DNA of 64,000 bases from Arthrobacter hankyongi (GCF_022012395.1 NZ_JAKLTQ010000001.1:124001-188000); one strand, 5' to 3'; positions 43,994-53,219 are shown, numbered from the stretch's first letter. Translations and numbers: made by a program. Notes: generated from the letters alone by a model not told the origin.

Positions 43994-45232
43994 TCAAGCC
44001 ACCTGTTTGCCCGCCCGCCACACCGCGGCAGTCAACGGCATCCCCGGCCGGTAGGCCAGGTGCGTGGCGGACGGCGCGTCGAGCAGGTGCAGGTCCGCCC
44101 GGTGCCCGACCGCGATCGAGCCGACGGCCCGGCCGCCGTCGGTGTCGGTGCCGGTGTGCACGCCCAGCGCGAGCGCGCCGCCGTAGGTTCCCGCGCGCAC
44201 CGCCTCGTGCACGCTCAGGCCCATCTGCAGCACCGCGGTGGTGACGCAGTAGTTCATCGAACTGGTATAGGAGGTGCCGGGATTGCAGTTGGAGGCCAGC
44301 GCTATTTCGACGCCGGCGTCCAGCAGCCGCCGGGCCGGGGCCAGCGGCTGCCGGGTGGACAGGTCGCAGGCCGGCAAGCAGGTGGCCACGGTGCCACGCT
44401 CCCCCGTCCCGGAGCCGGACTCCCAGCCGGCCCAGGAGCCGGCCAGCAGGTCCACATCCGCGTCCGAAAGGTAGTTCAGATGGTCCACGCTCGAGGCCCC
44501 GAACTCAACCGCCAGCGCCACGCCCGGCCCCTCGCCGAGCTGGTTGCCGTGCACGCGCAGCCCGAGCCCGGCCTCCCGGCAGGCAGCGAGCACGCGCCGG
44601 GACTGCTCCTCGGTGAAGGCCCCGCGTTCGCAGAACACATCGGCCCACTGCACGTAGGGCCGCACCGCCTCGAGCATCCCGGTGCAGACCAGGTCCGTGT
44701 ATTCGTCCGGGTCCACGCCGGCCGGCACCAGGTGGGCGCCGAGGAAGGTGACCTGGTCCGCCACTGCCGAGGCGATCCGCGCGCTGCGCGCCTCCTGCGC
44801 CACGTCCAGCCCGTAGCCGGTCTTGGTCTCGAGATAGGTGGTGCCGCCCGCCGTGGCCTCGGCGGCCCGGGCCCGCAGCAGCCGGAGCAGTTCGTCGTCG
44901 TCCGCGGCACGCGTGGCGGCCACGGTGACCGCAATCCCGCCGGCCTGGTAGCTTTCGCCCGCCATCCGGGCCTCGAATTCGGCCGTGCGGTCCCCGGCGA
45001 AGACCAGGTGGGAGTGGGAATCCACCCAGCCCGGCAGCACGGCCCGCCCGGCGGCGTCGTAGGCGGCGTCCGCGGCCGGTGCTGCGGCGGACGGACCGAG
45101 CCAGGCGATCCGTTCCCCTTCCAGCACGACGGCGGCACCGCGCAGCACGGTGTCCCGGCCGCGGGCCGGGTCCTGGGTCATCAGCTCGCCGATGTTGGTG
45201 ATCAGCAGGGAGCCATTCGTGGCATCCGGCAT
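43994..45232 (-). CDS. hutI: Imidazolonepropionase
   Basis: Third step of histidine degradation: opens 4-imidazolone-5-propionate to N-formimidoyl-L-glutamate. The protein has 412 residues of the amidohydrolase superfamily. Metal ligands are in LPGWVDSHSHLVFAGDR near residue 72, LHVHGNQLG-type GLRVHGNQLGEG, and SSVDHLNYLSDADVDLLAGS. TYLETKTGYGLDV is the family signature. It is six bases downstream of hutF in the operon iclR-amidase-hutF-hutI. The preceding enzymes hutH and hutU are not in the window. Confidence 0.94.
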   Translation of the reverse strand: MPDATNGSLLITNIGELMTQDPARGRDTVLRGAAVVLEGERIAWLGPSAAAPAADAAYDAAGRAVLPGWVDSHSHLVFAGDRTAEFEARMAGESYQAGGIAVTVAATRAADDDELLRLLRARAAEATAGGTTYLETKTGYGLDVAQEARSARIASAVADQVTFLGAHLVPAGVDPDEYTDLVCTGMLEAVRPYVQWADVFCERGAFTEEQSRRVLAACREAGLGLRVHGNQLGEGPGVALAVEFGASSVDHLNYLSDADVDLLAGSWAGWESGSGTGERGTVATCLPACDLSTRQPLAPARRLLDAGVEIALASNCNPGTSYTSSMNYCVTTAVLQMGLSVHEAVRAGTYGGALALGVHTGTDTDGGRAVGSIAVGHRADLHLLDAPSATHLAYRPGMPLTAAVWRAGKQVA

Positions 45233-45238
45233 TCTGGC

Positions 45239-46606
45239 TCAGACTCCTTCCGAGGCGGTGTCCAGTTTGGTCAGCGCGGCCGAGAGCAGGCGGGCCGGAT
45301 CACCCAGCGTGGCGTGGATGCCCTTGCGGGCGGCCAGCCTGCCGCCGATGACGACGGTGGCTACGTCCTGCGCAGTGGCGGTCAGGGCCAGCTGGTCACG
45401 CCGCGACCCCACCGTGCGCATGCTGGCCGGGTCCACCGCCATCAGGTCGCAGTACCGGCCCGGGGCCAGCCCTGGCGCCCGCCGGCCCTGCGCGGCGGCC
45501 CCGGCGTCGGAGGCAGCCTTGTGCAGTGCCTCCGGCGGGAACCAGCCGCGCTGGCCCGAGCCCAGCCGCTCGCCGTGCTCGAGGGCGCGCATCTCCAGCC
45601 AGGGATCGACGACGGCCTGCTGGTCGGTGCCGAGAGCAATCCGCGCGCCGGCATCCTTCAGCGCTGCCGCCGGTCCAATGCCGTCAGCCAGGTCCGCCTC
45701 GGTGGTCGGGCACATCACGATGGTCGTGTGTCCGGCGCCCAGCACCGCAATGTCGTTTTCAGTCAGGTGGGTGGCGTGGACGGCGGAAAGGCGGTTGGTG
45801 ATCAGGCCGTGCCGCTGCAGCAGCCCGGTCGGTGTCAGCCCGGTAGCCAGCACACAGGCCTCGTTCTCCGCCGGTTGTTCGGAAAGGTGGATGTGCAGCG
45901 GCATATCGGCGGGCAACTCCCGGGCCACCACCGGCAGCGCCTCCTCGGGCACCCCGCGCACCGAGTGCAGCGCGGCGGCCACGGTGACCTGGTCCGGCGA
46001 AAACTCACGTGCCACCGCGGCGCGCAGGGACCCAAGCCGCTCCAGCCAGGACTCGACACAGGTGTCGCCGAACCGGGTCTGTTCCGCGGCCAGCGGCTGG
46101 CCGATCCCCCCGGCCAGATAGCAGGTATCCAGCAGCGTCAGCCGGATCCGGGCGTTGACGGCGGCGCGGGCCAGCGCCAGCTCCATGGCATGCTCGCCGC
46201 CGGAGGAGCTGCCGTACGGGGTGCCGTCAGGCTGATGGTGGACATAGTGGAATTCGGCCACGCTCGTCCAGCCGGTGACCACCATCTCGGCGAAGACCGC
46301 GGTGGCCAGCTCCTCGTACAGGTCCGGGGTGAGCGCACCGGCTGCCTTGTACATCTGCTCCCGCCAGGTCCAGAAGCTGCCGACCCCCATGTCGTGGGTG
46401 CGTCCGCGCAGCACCCGGTGGAAGGCATGCGAATGTGCGTTGGACGCTGCCGGGAAGGAAACCCCGGCCACATGCAGGTCCGCCGGGGCCGCCGGCACGC
46501 CCGCGCGCACCGAGGTGACAATGCCGGACTCGTTGACTTCGGCCCGGACGCTGTCCGCGACGCCGCGGCCCGGCAGCCAGGCCGCCTCGCACCAGACCCC
46601 GCTCAC
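45239..46606 (-). CDS. hutF: Formimidoylglutamate deiminase
   Basis: Converts N-formimidoyl-L-glutamate to N-formyl-L-glutamate and ammonia. The protein has 455 residues of the amidohydrolase superfamily. Metal-binding NAHSHAFHRVLRGRTHDMG and the later LHIHLSEQPAENEAC, AVHATHLTEND and ALGTDQQAVVDPWLEM are typical of HutF. Its start overlaps the upstream amidase stop by four bases. HutF implies the two-step deimination/deformylation branch of histidine catabolism and not the HutG formiminoglutamase branch. Confidence 0.93.
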   Translation of the reverse strand: MSGVWCEAAWLPGRGVADSVRAEVNESGIVTSVRAGVPAAPADLHVAGVSFPAASNAHSHAFHRVLRGRTHDMGVGSFWTWREQMYKAAGALTPDLYEELATAVFAEMVVTGWTSVAEFHYVHHQPDGTPYGSSSGGEHAMELALARAAVNARIRLTLLDTCYLAGGIGQPLAAEQTRFGDTCVESWLERLGSLRAAVAREFSPDQVTVAAALHSVRGVPEEALPVVARELPADMPLHIHLSEQPAENEACVLATGLTPTGLLQRHGLITNRLSAVHATHLTENDIAVLGAGHTTIVMCPTTEADLADGIGPAAALKDAGARIALGTDQQAVVDPWLEMRALEHGERLGSGQRGWFPPEALHKAASDAGAAAQGRRAPGLAPGRYCDLMAVDPASMRTVGSRRDQLALTATAQDVATVVIGGRLAARKGIHATLGDPARLLSAALTKLDTASEGV

Positions 46607-47802
46607 AGCAGCGCCTCCAGCACATCCGCCAACGCCGCGGCGCCGCCGTCGGCGTCGGCGTCCTCCACGTGCTCCTCCGGCGAGTGGGAAATCCCGCTCG
46701 GGTTGCGGATGAACAGCATGCCGGAGGGAACGTAGCCGGCCAGCACCCCGGCGTCGTGCCCGGCGCCGGTAGCCAGCACGGGCGCCCCCGGCAGCGCGTT
46801 CTCCAACTGGCGCTGCAGGCCAGGGTCGAAGTGGACGGTACCGCTGTAGGATTCCTCGGTCAGGGTAATCGCGCAGCCTTCGAACGCGGCGATCTTCTGG
46901 GCCTTGCCGTGGATGGTCTCCACCAGCCGGGCCGTCACTGCGTCATCGGTATGGCGGGCGTCCAGCCACAGGTCGACGCGGGAGGCGATCACGTTGGTGC
47001 CGCCGGGTACCGGCTGGATCCGGCCGACCGTCGCCCGGGCGCCCTGCTGGGCCGCGGCTACCTGCCGGACGGCAAGGATGATCTGCGCGGCGGCGACCAT
47101 CGGATCCCGGCGGTCCGCCATCAGGGTGGTGCCGGCGTGGTTGCCCTCTCCGGTAACGCTCAGCCGCCAGCGGCCATGGCCCAGGATAGAGCTGCCGACA
47201 GCGACGGCCGGACCGTCCTCGCCGAGCCCGCGGCCCTGCTCCACATGCAGTTCGATAAAGTCGCCGATTCTGGCCAGCGCCTCCGGATCCGCGCCCAGCT
47301 GCGCCGGGTCCAGTCCGTTGGCCCGGGCCACCTCGGCGAAGGTGTTGCCGTCCGCGTCGCGCAGGTTGCGGGCCTTGTCCGCATCGATCGCCCCGGTGAG
47401 CAGCCGGGAGCCGAGGCAGGCCACACCGAAGCGGGAGCCTTCCTCCTCGGGAAAGACCGCAACGGCCAGCGAGCGCAGCGGCGCCACGCCGCGGGAACGC
47501 AGCTCGTCCACCGCCGCCAGCGCCGACGCCACCCCGAGCGGACCATCGTAGGCCCCGCCTCCGGGCACCGAGTCCAGGTGGCTGCCGGTCACCAGCGCCC
47601 CGGGCTGCGGGGCGCCCCACCAGGCCCAGATGATCCCGTTGCGGTCCGTTTCCACGTCCAGCCCGCGCCGGCCGGCCTGCTCGATGAACCACGAGCGCAG
47701 GTCCAGTTCCGCCGTCGAATAGACCGGGCGGGTGTAGCCGCCGCGCTGGGCGTCTCGTCCGACGTCGGCAATGGAGTTAAGGAGCGAAGTTACGGTGTCC
47801 AT
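46603..47802 (-). CDS. M20-type amidase (allantoate amidohydrolase / N-carbamoylase family)
   Basis: Binuclear metal hydrolase of 399 residues in the hydantoinase/carbamoylase family of peptidase M20. Metal ligands are in TGSHLDSVPGGGAYDGPLG, AVFPEEEGSRFG, FIELHVEQGRGL and the terminal ISHSPEEHVEDAD. HAGTTLMADRRDP is in the dimerisation region. The family is annotated for allantoate or N-carbamoyl amino acids. Here it sits inside a hut operon just before hutF, where an N-formylglutamate deformylase is needed, so it may do that step instead. This is inference. The ATG at 47802 follows AGGAGGACC and overlaps iclR by 26 bases. Confidence 0.87.
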   Translation of the reverse strand: MDTVTSLLNSIADVGRDAQRGGYTRPVYSTAELDLRSWFIEQAGRRGLDVETDRNGIIWAWWGAPQPGALVTGSHLDSVPGGGAYDGPLGVASALAAVDELRSRGVAPLRSLAVAVFPEEEGSRFGVACLGSRLLTGAIDADKARNLRDADGNTFAEVARANGLDPAQLGADPEALARIGDFIELHVEQGRGLGEDGPAVAVGSSILGHGRWRLSVTGEGNHAGTTLMADRRDPMVAAAQIILAVRQVAAAQQGARATVGRIQPVPGGTNVIASRVDLWLDARHTDDAVTARLVETIHGKAQKIAAFEGCAITLTEESYSGTVHFDPGLQRQLENALPGAPVLATGAGHDAGVLAGYVPSGMLFIRNPSGISHSPEEHVEDADADGGAAALADVLEALL

Positions 47803-48487
47803 GGTCCTCCTTGGTCCGGCCGGCAACGGCCGCGGGGGTGGCAAACAGTCTGGATGCTTCGGCGGCCACGATGGGCCCGACCGTCCGGGCATACTCGCCG
47901 GTGGCCCGGTAGCTAGGCGCCACTACGCTCAGGGCCGCTACCACCGCTCCCCCGGCGGTGACCGGCGCGGCCACGGCCGTGGTATCCGGCTCCACGCCTT
48001 CAGCCACGGTAATGAACGAGCCCGGTTCCACCTGTCCGGCCAGGACTGCGCCGGCCGCGCTGCCGGCCAAGGGAAAGGTCCTGCCGACCCAGTTGATATG
48101 GCGTACCGACTGGGTTCCCTCCTCGATGGCCAGGTACAGGCCGTGCGTCTGGCCGGCGGCCACGCTGAGGTAGGCGGATTCGCCGGTGCCGGCGACCAGC
48201 GCACGCAGCGCCGGGCGGCTGGCGGCGACCAGTGCGTCATGGCTCAGGGCCTGGACGCCGAGTTGGACCATCCGGTAGCCCGGCCGGTACAGGCCGTCCG
48301 CCAGCCTGGCCGCGAACCCATTGGCCTCCAGGGTACGGAGCAGCCGCAGCGCGGTGCTCGCCGACAGGCTCAGTTCCTTGGCGGCGTCCGCCAACTTGAC
48401 CCCGTCGTGCTCGCAGACGACGCGCAGCAGCCCCAGGACGCGGTCGGCGGCCCGGGTTGTGGCATCGGGCGCAGCCTTGGTCACCAT
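47777..48487 (-). CDS. IclR-family transcriptional regulator
   Basis: Protein of 236 residues. The N-terminal winged helix is ATTRAADRVLGLLRVVCEHD with the helix-turn-helix in LSLSASTALRLLRTLE. The C-terminal IclR effector domain covers about residues 80-225. It is the first gene of the operon with the amidase, hutF and hutI, so it most likely controls histidine breakdown in response to a pathway intermediate. It is divergent from the substrate-binding protein gene, so it may also act there. The ATG follows GGAAAGGAACC. Confidence 0.91.
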   Translation of the reverse strand: MVTKAAPDATTRAADRVLGLLRVVCEHDGVKLADAAKELSLSASTALRLLRTLEANGFAARLADGLYRPGYRMVQLGVQALSHDALVAASRPALRALVAGTGESAYLSVAAGQTHGLYLAIEEGTQSVRHINWVGRTFPLAGSAAGAVLAGQVEPGSFITVAEGVEPDTTAVAAPVTAGGAVVAALSVVAPSYRATGEYARTVGPIVAAEASRLFATPAAVAGRTKEDHGHRNFAP

Positions 48488-48576
48488 GCAGGTTCCTTTC
48501 CGCGGAGGCGGACTTCTATTGCACTCAGTAAAACACTTATTTCATCCAGCAGCAATCAGACGCGCTGCTTAAACCA

Positions 48577-48605
48577 TTGACTCGGGGTGGAGGGCTCCGT
48601 ACATT
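48577..48605 (+). promoter_or_regulatory. Sigma-70-type promoter of the solute-binding protein gene
   Basis: TTGACT (48577-48582) and TACATT (48600-48605) are separated by exactly 17 bases, a near-consensus vegetative promoter. Transcription would start near 48612 and leave a leader of about 50 bases before the GTG at 48662. The A/T-rich stretch 48515-48550 just upstream probably holds the promoter or operators of the divergent iclR operon. Confidence 0.75.
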
Positions 48606-48661
48606 GGCATTTCATTACTTGAAACCATCATGCCGCTTGCCGGCAGAACTGGAGTGGAACC

Positions 48662-49684
48662 GTGGCCATTGACAACCGGCGTCCAGCCCGCCCCCGCGGG
48701 GCAACCCTGACGGCCATATCCGCTGCGGCAGCTGCCGTCCTCGCGCTGTCCGGCTGCGGCGGCGGGAGCCCGTCGTCGACCCAGCCCGACGGCGGAACCG
48801 CGGAGGCCGGCAGCGGAGACCTGGACCATGTGACGCTGGGGCTGCTGCCCATAACCGACGTCGCTCCCGTGTACCTGGGCATCCGGGAAGGATACTTCCG
48901 GGCCGAAGGCATCGACCTCGAGGTGCAGCCGGCCCAGGGCGGCGCGGCCATCGTGCCGGCCGTGACCACCGGCGAATACCAGTTCGGCTATTCGAACGTC
49001 GTCTCCTTGTTGATCGCCCAGGACAAGTCCCTGCCCATCGTCGTGATTTCCAACGGATCCAGTTCCACCAACGAACCCGGCCACGATACGACGGAAGTCG
49101 CCGCCCTGCCCGAGAGCGGCATTGGCGGCCCTGCCGACCTCGCCGGCAAGACGGTCGCGGTGAATGCGCTCAACAACTTCGCCGACACCACCATCCGCAA
49201 CTCGATCGAACAGGCCGGCGGCGATCCGCAGCAGGTCAAATTCGTGGAGATCCCCTACCCCAACATGCCCGCGGCCCTGGCCCGGGGCGACGTCGACGCA
49301 GTCTGGACCACCGAACCCTTCCGCACCCAGGTGCTGGACGCCGGTGGCCGGATCGTGGCCAGCCCGATGACGGACATGGCACCGAACTTCGACTCGGCCT
49401 TTTACTTCACGTCCCGGCAAACGTTGGAACAGGATCCGGAACTCGTGGCCCGTTTCCGATCGGCCTTGCTCAAGTCCTTCGACTACGCTTCGGCCTACGA
49501 AGACCAGGTACGCGCGGTGATCCAGGATTACGCCAAAGTCACCCCCGAGCTGGCCGGGAAGGTCGAAATGACCTCCTGGCGCGCGGACATCAACATGGAC
49601 GGACTCAAGCGGCTCGGCACCGCCGCGAAGAAATACGGCGTGCTGGAAAACGAGCCGGACTACACCGGGCTGGTTGCCGACTAG
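48662..49684 (+). CDS. ABC transporter substrate-binding lipoprotein (NMT1/SsuA-like)
   Basis: Protein of 340 residues. A lipoprotein signal peptide with lipobox ALSGC places it on the outer face of the membrane. The mature part is an NMT1/THI5-like or nitrate/sulfonate/taurine-type periplasmic-binding fold: LPITDVAPVYLGIREGYFRA, then VPAVTTGEYQFGYSNVVSLL and RGDVDAVWTTEPF. It starts at GTG 48662 behind GGAGTGGAACC. No permease or ATPase gene is next to it, so it either shares a transporter encoded elsewhere or is an orphan. Its position opposite a hut operon hints at a histidine-related or other N-compound ligand, which is weak inference. Confidence 0.87.
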   Translation: MAIDNRRPARPRGATLTAISAAAAAVLALSGCGGGSPSSTQPDGGTAEAGSGDLDHVTLGLLPITDVAPVYLGIREGYFRAEGIDLEVQPAQGGAAIVPAVTTGEYQFGYSNVVSLLIAQDKSLPIVVISNGSSSTNEPGHDTTEVAALPESGIGGPADLAGKTVAVNALNNFADTTIRNSIEQAGGDPQQVKFVEIPYPNMPAALARGDVDAVWTTEPFRTQVLDAGGRIVASPMTDMAPNFDSAFYFTSRQTLEQDPELVARFRSALLKSFDYASAYEDQVRAVIQDYAKVTPELAGKVEMTSWRADINMDGLKRLGTAAKKYGVLENEPDYTGLVAD

Positions 49685-49766
49685 GCTCGCGGCGGGGCCC
49701 TCGGCGGCTAGCGCCTCCCCGCCTCCCACCACTCGCTCCGCTCGCGGCGGGGCCCTCGGCGGCTAG
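49685..49766. repeat. Pair of 27-bp direct repeats between convergent genes
   Basis: The same 27 bases (GCTCGCGGCGGGGCCCTCGG and seven more) occur at 49685-49711 and 49740-49766, 28 bases apart. The first starts immediately after the stop codon of the binding protein gene. The second overlaps the stop codon of the convergent oxidoreductase gene. The GGGGCCCTCG core also occurs in other intergenic repeats of the window. Confidence 0.75.
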
Positions 49767-50851
49767 GCTGGGTTGCGCAGTGGGCTGAGGGCCGCTGCCG
49801 CGGAAGCGGACCAGGCCGCCGGTCCGCGGCGCAGCAGCAAGGCTGCGGCCAGCTCGGCAATTCCGCTGGAAGTCTGGAAACCATAACCGTCCTGGCCTGC
49901 GAGCCAGAAGAAACCCTCCACCACGCCGTCGAACCCCACCACCGGGTGCCCATCGGCAGGTTCGGTCCGAAGGCCGGTCCAGGACCGGGCCACCGAACGG
50001 ATCCGCATTGTCGTCGCCGCATCGATCAGCGCGATGACCGCCTCAATATCGCCGGGGTGGGGTTTGGCATCCTCGGCGGGGCTGGCCACCGTCTCGGATG
50101 GCGAAATCAAGACCTGGCTTCCCTCCGGCCGATAGTAGAAGCTCCCATCCGCCATCACGACCATGGGGTGGCCCGGGGCCAGCGGGCGCTCAACCTCAAC
50201 AAGGGCCGCGGTACGCCGGTACGGCACCAGCCCGTGCGGCGCGGCCCCGAAGATCCCGGCAACCGGGTCGGCCCAGGCGCCGGCAGCGTTGACCACCGTT
50301 GCGGCCTCGATAGTCTCCGTCCCGGCGTCAACCCGCCACCCGCCGAAGTTTTTCCTGGCCGACCGGACCGGGGCGCCGGTGAGGATGACGGCGCCGTTGG
50401 CCGCCGCCGTCGCCCGATGGAACTCAATCAAGGCATCAGCATCAAGGGTGAAGGAATGCCGGTCCAGCCTGGCCGCACTGAAGCTTTCCGGTTTGAGTTC
50501 CGGGCTGATTTCCCCAGCTTGGGCGTGGCTCAGCGATTCCATCAGCTCATTTGCGTGCGCTCGGACGGACTCCTCGTCGCCGACGAGCAGGAAGCTTGCG
50601 GGGGCCAGGCACCGGAGCCCGGACTGGCATTCGAGCGCCGGCAGGATTTCCAGCGTCCTCGCGGTCAGCTCCCGGACAGCCGCGGGCCCATGGCTGGGCA
50701 CCAACTGCCGCGCGGAGCGGGACGAGGTGTGGTACGCCAGCGTCGGCTCGGCCTCGGCCAACACTACTTTCGTCTCCGCGGACAGCATGGAGGCCAGCGA
50801 CAGGCCGGCAATACCGCCGCCGATTATGAGGACGTCGCAGCTGTGGGACAT
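49763..50851 (-). CDS. FAD-dependent oxidoreductase of the DAO family
   Basis: Protein of 362 residues. The N-terminal Rossmann FAD motif is CDVLIIGGGIAGLSLASML. Later NAAGAWADPVAGIFG and the C-terminal GHPVVGFDGVVEGFFWLAGQ with DGYGFQTSSGIAE are typical of D-amino-acid oxidase / D-arginine dehydrogenase-like enzymes. It probably oxidises a D- or N-methyl amino acid. It lies 81 bases downstream of the DUF695 gene and may follow the tdh-kbl operon. The substrate is not determined. Confidence 0.86.
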   Translation of the reverse strand: MSHSCDVLIIGGGIAGLSLASMLSAETKVVLAEAEPTLAYHTSSRSARQLVPSHGPAAVRELTARTLEILPALECQSGLRCLAPASFLLVGDEESVRAHANELMESLSHAQAGEISPELKPESFSAARLDRHSFTLDADALIEFHRATAAANGAVILTGAPVRSARKNFGGWRVDAGTETIEAATVVNAAGAWADPVAGIFGAAPHGLVPYRRTAALVEVERPLAPGHPMVVMADGSFYYRPEGSQVLISPSETVASPAEDAKPHPGDIEAVIALIDAATTMRIRSVARSWTGLRTEPADGHPVVGFDGVVEGFFWLAGQDGYGFQTSSGIAELAAALLLRRGPAAWSASAAAALSPLRNPA

Positions 50852-50889
50852 ACCGCCATCCTGCCATGCGGCGCAGCCGGCCGGTGAGG

Positions 50890-50935
50890 GCTTCGGTGGG
50901 AGCGCCCCTCAGGGTGGGGCGTGAGGGCCCCGCTA
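50890..50935. repeat. Intergenic repeat element, partial copy
   Basis: The DUF695-oxidoreductase gap contains GGGAGCGCCCC, three bases, then GTGGGGCGTGAGGGCCCC. These are reverse complements of the two ends of the repeats at 57396-57452 and 60637-60747, here abutted in the opposite order. It looks like a junction or rearranged copy. Confidence 0.45.
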
Positions 50936-51994
50936 CTTGATGCGCAGGTGGCGGACGTTGGCCCAGGTCGGATCCAGCTGGGTCCCGCAGCCGGCCCGGC
51001 CGCCGGGCCAGGCGGCAGCGGCTGCCTCGAGCTGCCAGGCCGCGGAGCCGGTGGAGTCCACATAGAAGTGCAGCGTCCGGCGCCCGCCGGTGGTTTCGGT
51101 GGCGACCAGGCGGCCCTGGCCGGCGATTTCCTCCGCCAGCTGGTCCTGGGCTTCCTTCAGCTCCGCCTCGGCCTGGGGTGCCGGCAGGCCTGCCAGTTCC
51201 GGCGGGCACTGTTGCGGTAGTTCGTAAGGCAGGCTGAGCGCCACATGCTGGTCATATTCGGGCCAGAAGGCCGGTACGAGCGGAACCTGGACCCAGGCCA
51301 GGATCGGCAGCCCGTCGGCCGTAGTGCCGTTCAGCTCGTGCCAGCTGGGCTGCCCGTCGGCGTCGAAGGCCTTGGCGTGCAGCTGCGCGATCACGCTGCG
51401 CAGAGTGCCGAGCGGAATGCCAGCGGGCAGTTCGTGCAGCACCGGTTCGATGACCCCGATCCAGGCCCCGACGTCCCGCTGGCCGATCGCGTGGTCGAGC
51501 ATGATCTGGATCGGCTCCATCCGCTCGGCGGCGGGCAGGTCCTGCAGGCGGGGGTGGTGGACGGCGATGTCCACAGAATAGCGGTTGAGCATCAGGCCGA
51601 CCCGGAAATCCGTGCTGTCGAATTCCTGGCCGCCGAGGCCAAGCGTGAGGTCCTCGAAGAACTCGGCCGGCTGGCGCACATCCGCGTACTCCCACTCCGG
51701 CGACGGCGCCGGAGCCGCCTTAAGCACGCGCCGGGCCACCGGAGCGTAGTCGCTGCTCTTGGAGAAGATCACCAGCTGGTGTTCGGATACCGTGCCCGGG
51801 CCAAGCTCCCAGGCCAGTCCGGAACTGATGCGGGACACGTGCCGGCTGAGCCGCTTGGCATAATCCGCGCCGCCGGCATCCCGGCCGCGCGCCACCAGCC
51901 CGGTTCCCTCCTGCAGCCACCAAGCCCAGAAGCCGCGGATGGCTGCCGGCTCGGCGGCCCGCCGCGGCTTCTTCCGCCACACCGACACCGGCAT
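50933..51994 (-). CDS. DUF695-domain protein
   Basis: Protein of 353 residues with no signal peptide or membrane segment. The N-terminal part IRGFWAWWLQEGTGLVARGR leads into a region with SEHQLVIFSKSSDYAPVARR. The C-terminal half carries the DUF695-type block ETTGGRRTLHFYVDSTGSAA. It follows kbl with a one-base TGATG junction (ATG 51994; GTG 51997 is an alternative). It is co-translated with the threonine-degradation genes, but no functional link is known. Confidence 0.65.
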   Translation of the reverse strand: MPVSVWRKKPRRAAEPAAIRGFWAWWLQEGTGLVARGRDAGGADYAKRLSRHVSRISSGLAWELGPGTVSEHQLVIFSKSSDYAPVARRVLKAAPAPSPEWEYADVRQPAEFFEDLTLGLGGQEFDSTDFRVGLMLNRYSVDIAVHHPRLQDLPAAERMEPIQIMLDHAIGQRDVGAWIGVIEPVLHELPAGIPLGTLRSVIAQLHAKAFDADGQPSWHELNGTTADGLPILAWVQVPLVPAFWPEYDQHVALSLPYELPQQCPPELAGLPAPQAEAELKEAQDQLAEEIAGQGRLVATETTGGRRTLHFYVDSTGSAAWQLEAAAAAWPGGRAGCGTQLDPTWANVRHLRIK

Positions 51995-53193
51995 CACGCC
52001 CCCTGGACCGCAGCACGTGCCGCGGTGAAGGCCGCCACGCACGCCTCGACGTCGTCGGCCGAATGAGCTGCGGACAGCTGGACCCGGATCCGGGCCTTGC
52101 CCTGGGGTACCACCGGATAGCTGAAGGCCGTCACATAAACGCCCTGGTCCAGCATCGCCGCAGCCATCCGGCCGGCGAGCACGGCGTCGCCGAACATCAC
52201 CGGCACGATCGGGTGTTCGCCCTCCAGCAGGTCGAAACCCTCCCGGGACATCTGGCTGCGGAAGAGGGCCGCGTTTTCCTTCAGCCGCCGGCGCAGGTCG
52301 GCCGAGCCCTGCACCAGGTCAAGGGCCTGCAGCGTAGCGGCCACGATGGCCGGCGCCACGGAGTTGGAGAAGAGGTAGGGCCGGGCCCGTTGGCGCAGCA
52401 TCGCCACGATCTCCCGGCGGCCGGACACATAACCGCCCGATGCCCCGCCCAGGGCCTTGCCGAAGGTGCCGGTATAGATATCCACCCGGCCGGACACTCC
52501 GGCGTGTTCGGGCGTTCCGGCACCGGTAGGCCCCACGAAGCCCACCGCGTGCGAATCGTCCACCATGACCAAGGCATCGTGGCGGTCGGCAAGCTCACAG
52601 ATCTCGCGCAGCGGAGCCAGGTAGCCGTCCATCGAGAACACGCCGTCCGTGACGACGATCTTCCGCCGGGCGCCGGCGGCTTCCTGCAGCCGGGTTTCGA
52701 GTTCGGCCATGTCGCGGTTGGCGTAGCGGTAGCGCTGCGCCTTGGACAGCCGGATGCCGTCGATGATGGATGCGTGGTTCAACGCGTCCGAAATGATCGC
52801 GTCCTGGGCACCGAAGAGGGCTTCGAAGACACCGCCGTTGGCGTCGAAGCAGGAGGAGAACAAAATAGTGTCCTCAGTGCCGAGGAAGCTGGAGACGCGC
52901 TGCTCCAGGCGCAGGTGCAGGTCCTGGGTGCCGCAGATGAAGCGCACGCTGGCCATGCCGAAACCGCGTTCGTCCATGGCCTGTTTCGCCGCGGCGATGA
53001 TCCGCGGATCGTCGGCGAGGCCCAGATAGTTGTTGGCACAGAAGTTCAGCACCGGCTGCGGTGCGGTGCCGGGGCTGCCGGCGAGGATCCGGCCGGACTG
53101 CGGCGACGCGATCGGCCGCTCGGCCTTGAACAGGCCGGCGGCCCGGATCCCGTCCAGTTCCTCCTGCAACTGTTGCTTCATGGCTGAGTACAT
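51994..53193 (-). CDS. kbl: Glycine C-acetyltransferase (2-amino-3-ketobutyrate CoA ligase)
   Basis: PLP enzyme of 399 residues of the alpha-oxoamine synthase family. It cleaves 2-amino-3-oxobutyrate with CoA to glycine and acetyl-CoA, the second step after Tdh. The PLP lysine is in [19 protein letters not shown], and [18 protein letters not shown] and [15 protein letters not shown] are family signatures. I chose the ATG at 53193, five bases after AGGAGG, over the GTG six bases upstream. tdh lies 26 bases upstream in the same operon. Confidence 0.95.
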   Translation of the reverse strand: MYSAMKQQLQEELDGIRAAGLFKAERPIASPQSGRILAGSPGTAPQPVLNFCANNYLGLADDPRIIAAAKQAMDERGFGMASVRFICGTQDLHLRLEQRVSSFLGTEDTILFSSCFDANGGVFEALFGAQDAIISDALNHASIIDGIRLSKAQRYRYANRDMAELETRLQEAAGARRKIVVTDGVFSMDGYLAPLREICELADRHDALVMVDDSHAVGFVGPTGAGTPEHAGVSGRVDIYTGTFGKALGGASGGYVSGRREIVAMLRQRARPYLFSNSVAPAIVAATLQALDLVQGSADLRRRLKENAALFRSQMSREGFDLLEGEHPIVPVMFGDAVLAGRMAAAMLDQGVYVTAFSYPVVPQGKARIRVQLSAAHSADDVEACVAAFTAARAAVQGA

Positions 53194-53219
53194 GGCCACC
53201 TCCTGCCGTCCCGGCCGGT

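Noticed and set aside
49685-49766. A minimal CRISPR array (two direct repeats with a 28-base spacer)
   Set aside because: There are only two repeats, they overlap stop codons, there is no leader and no cas gene, and the core occurs in other intergenic repeats.
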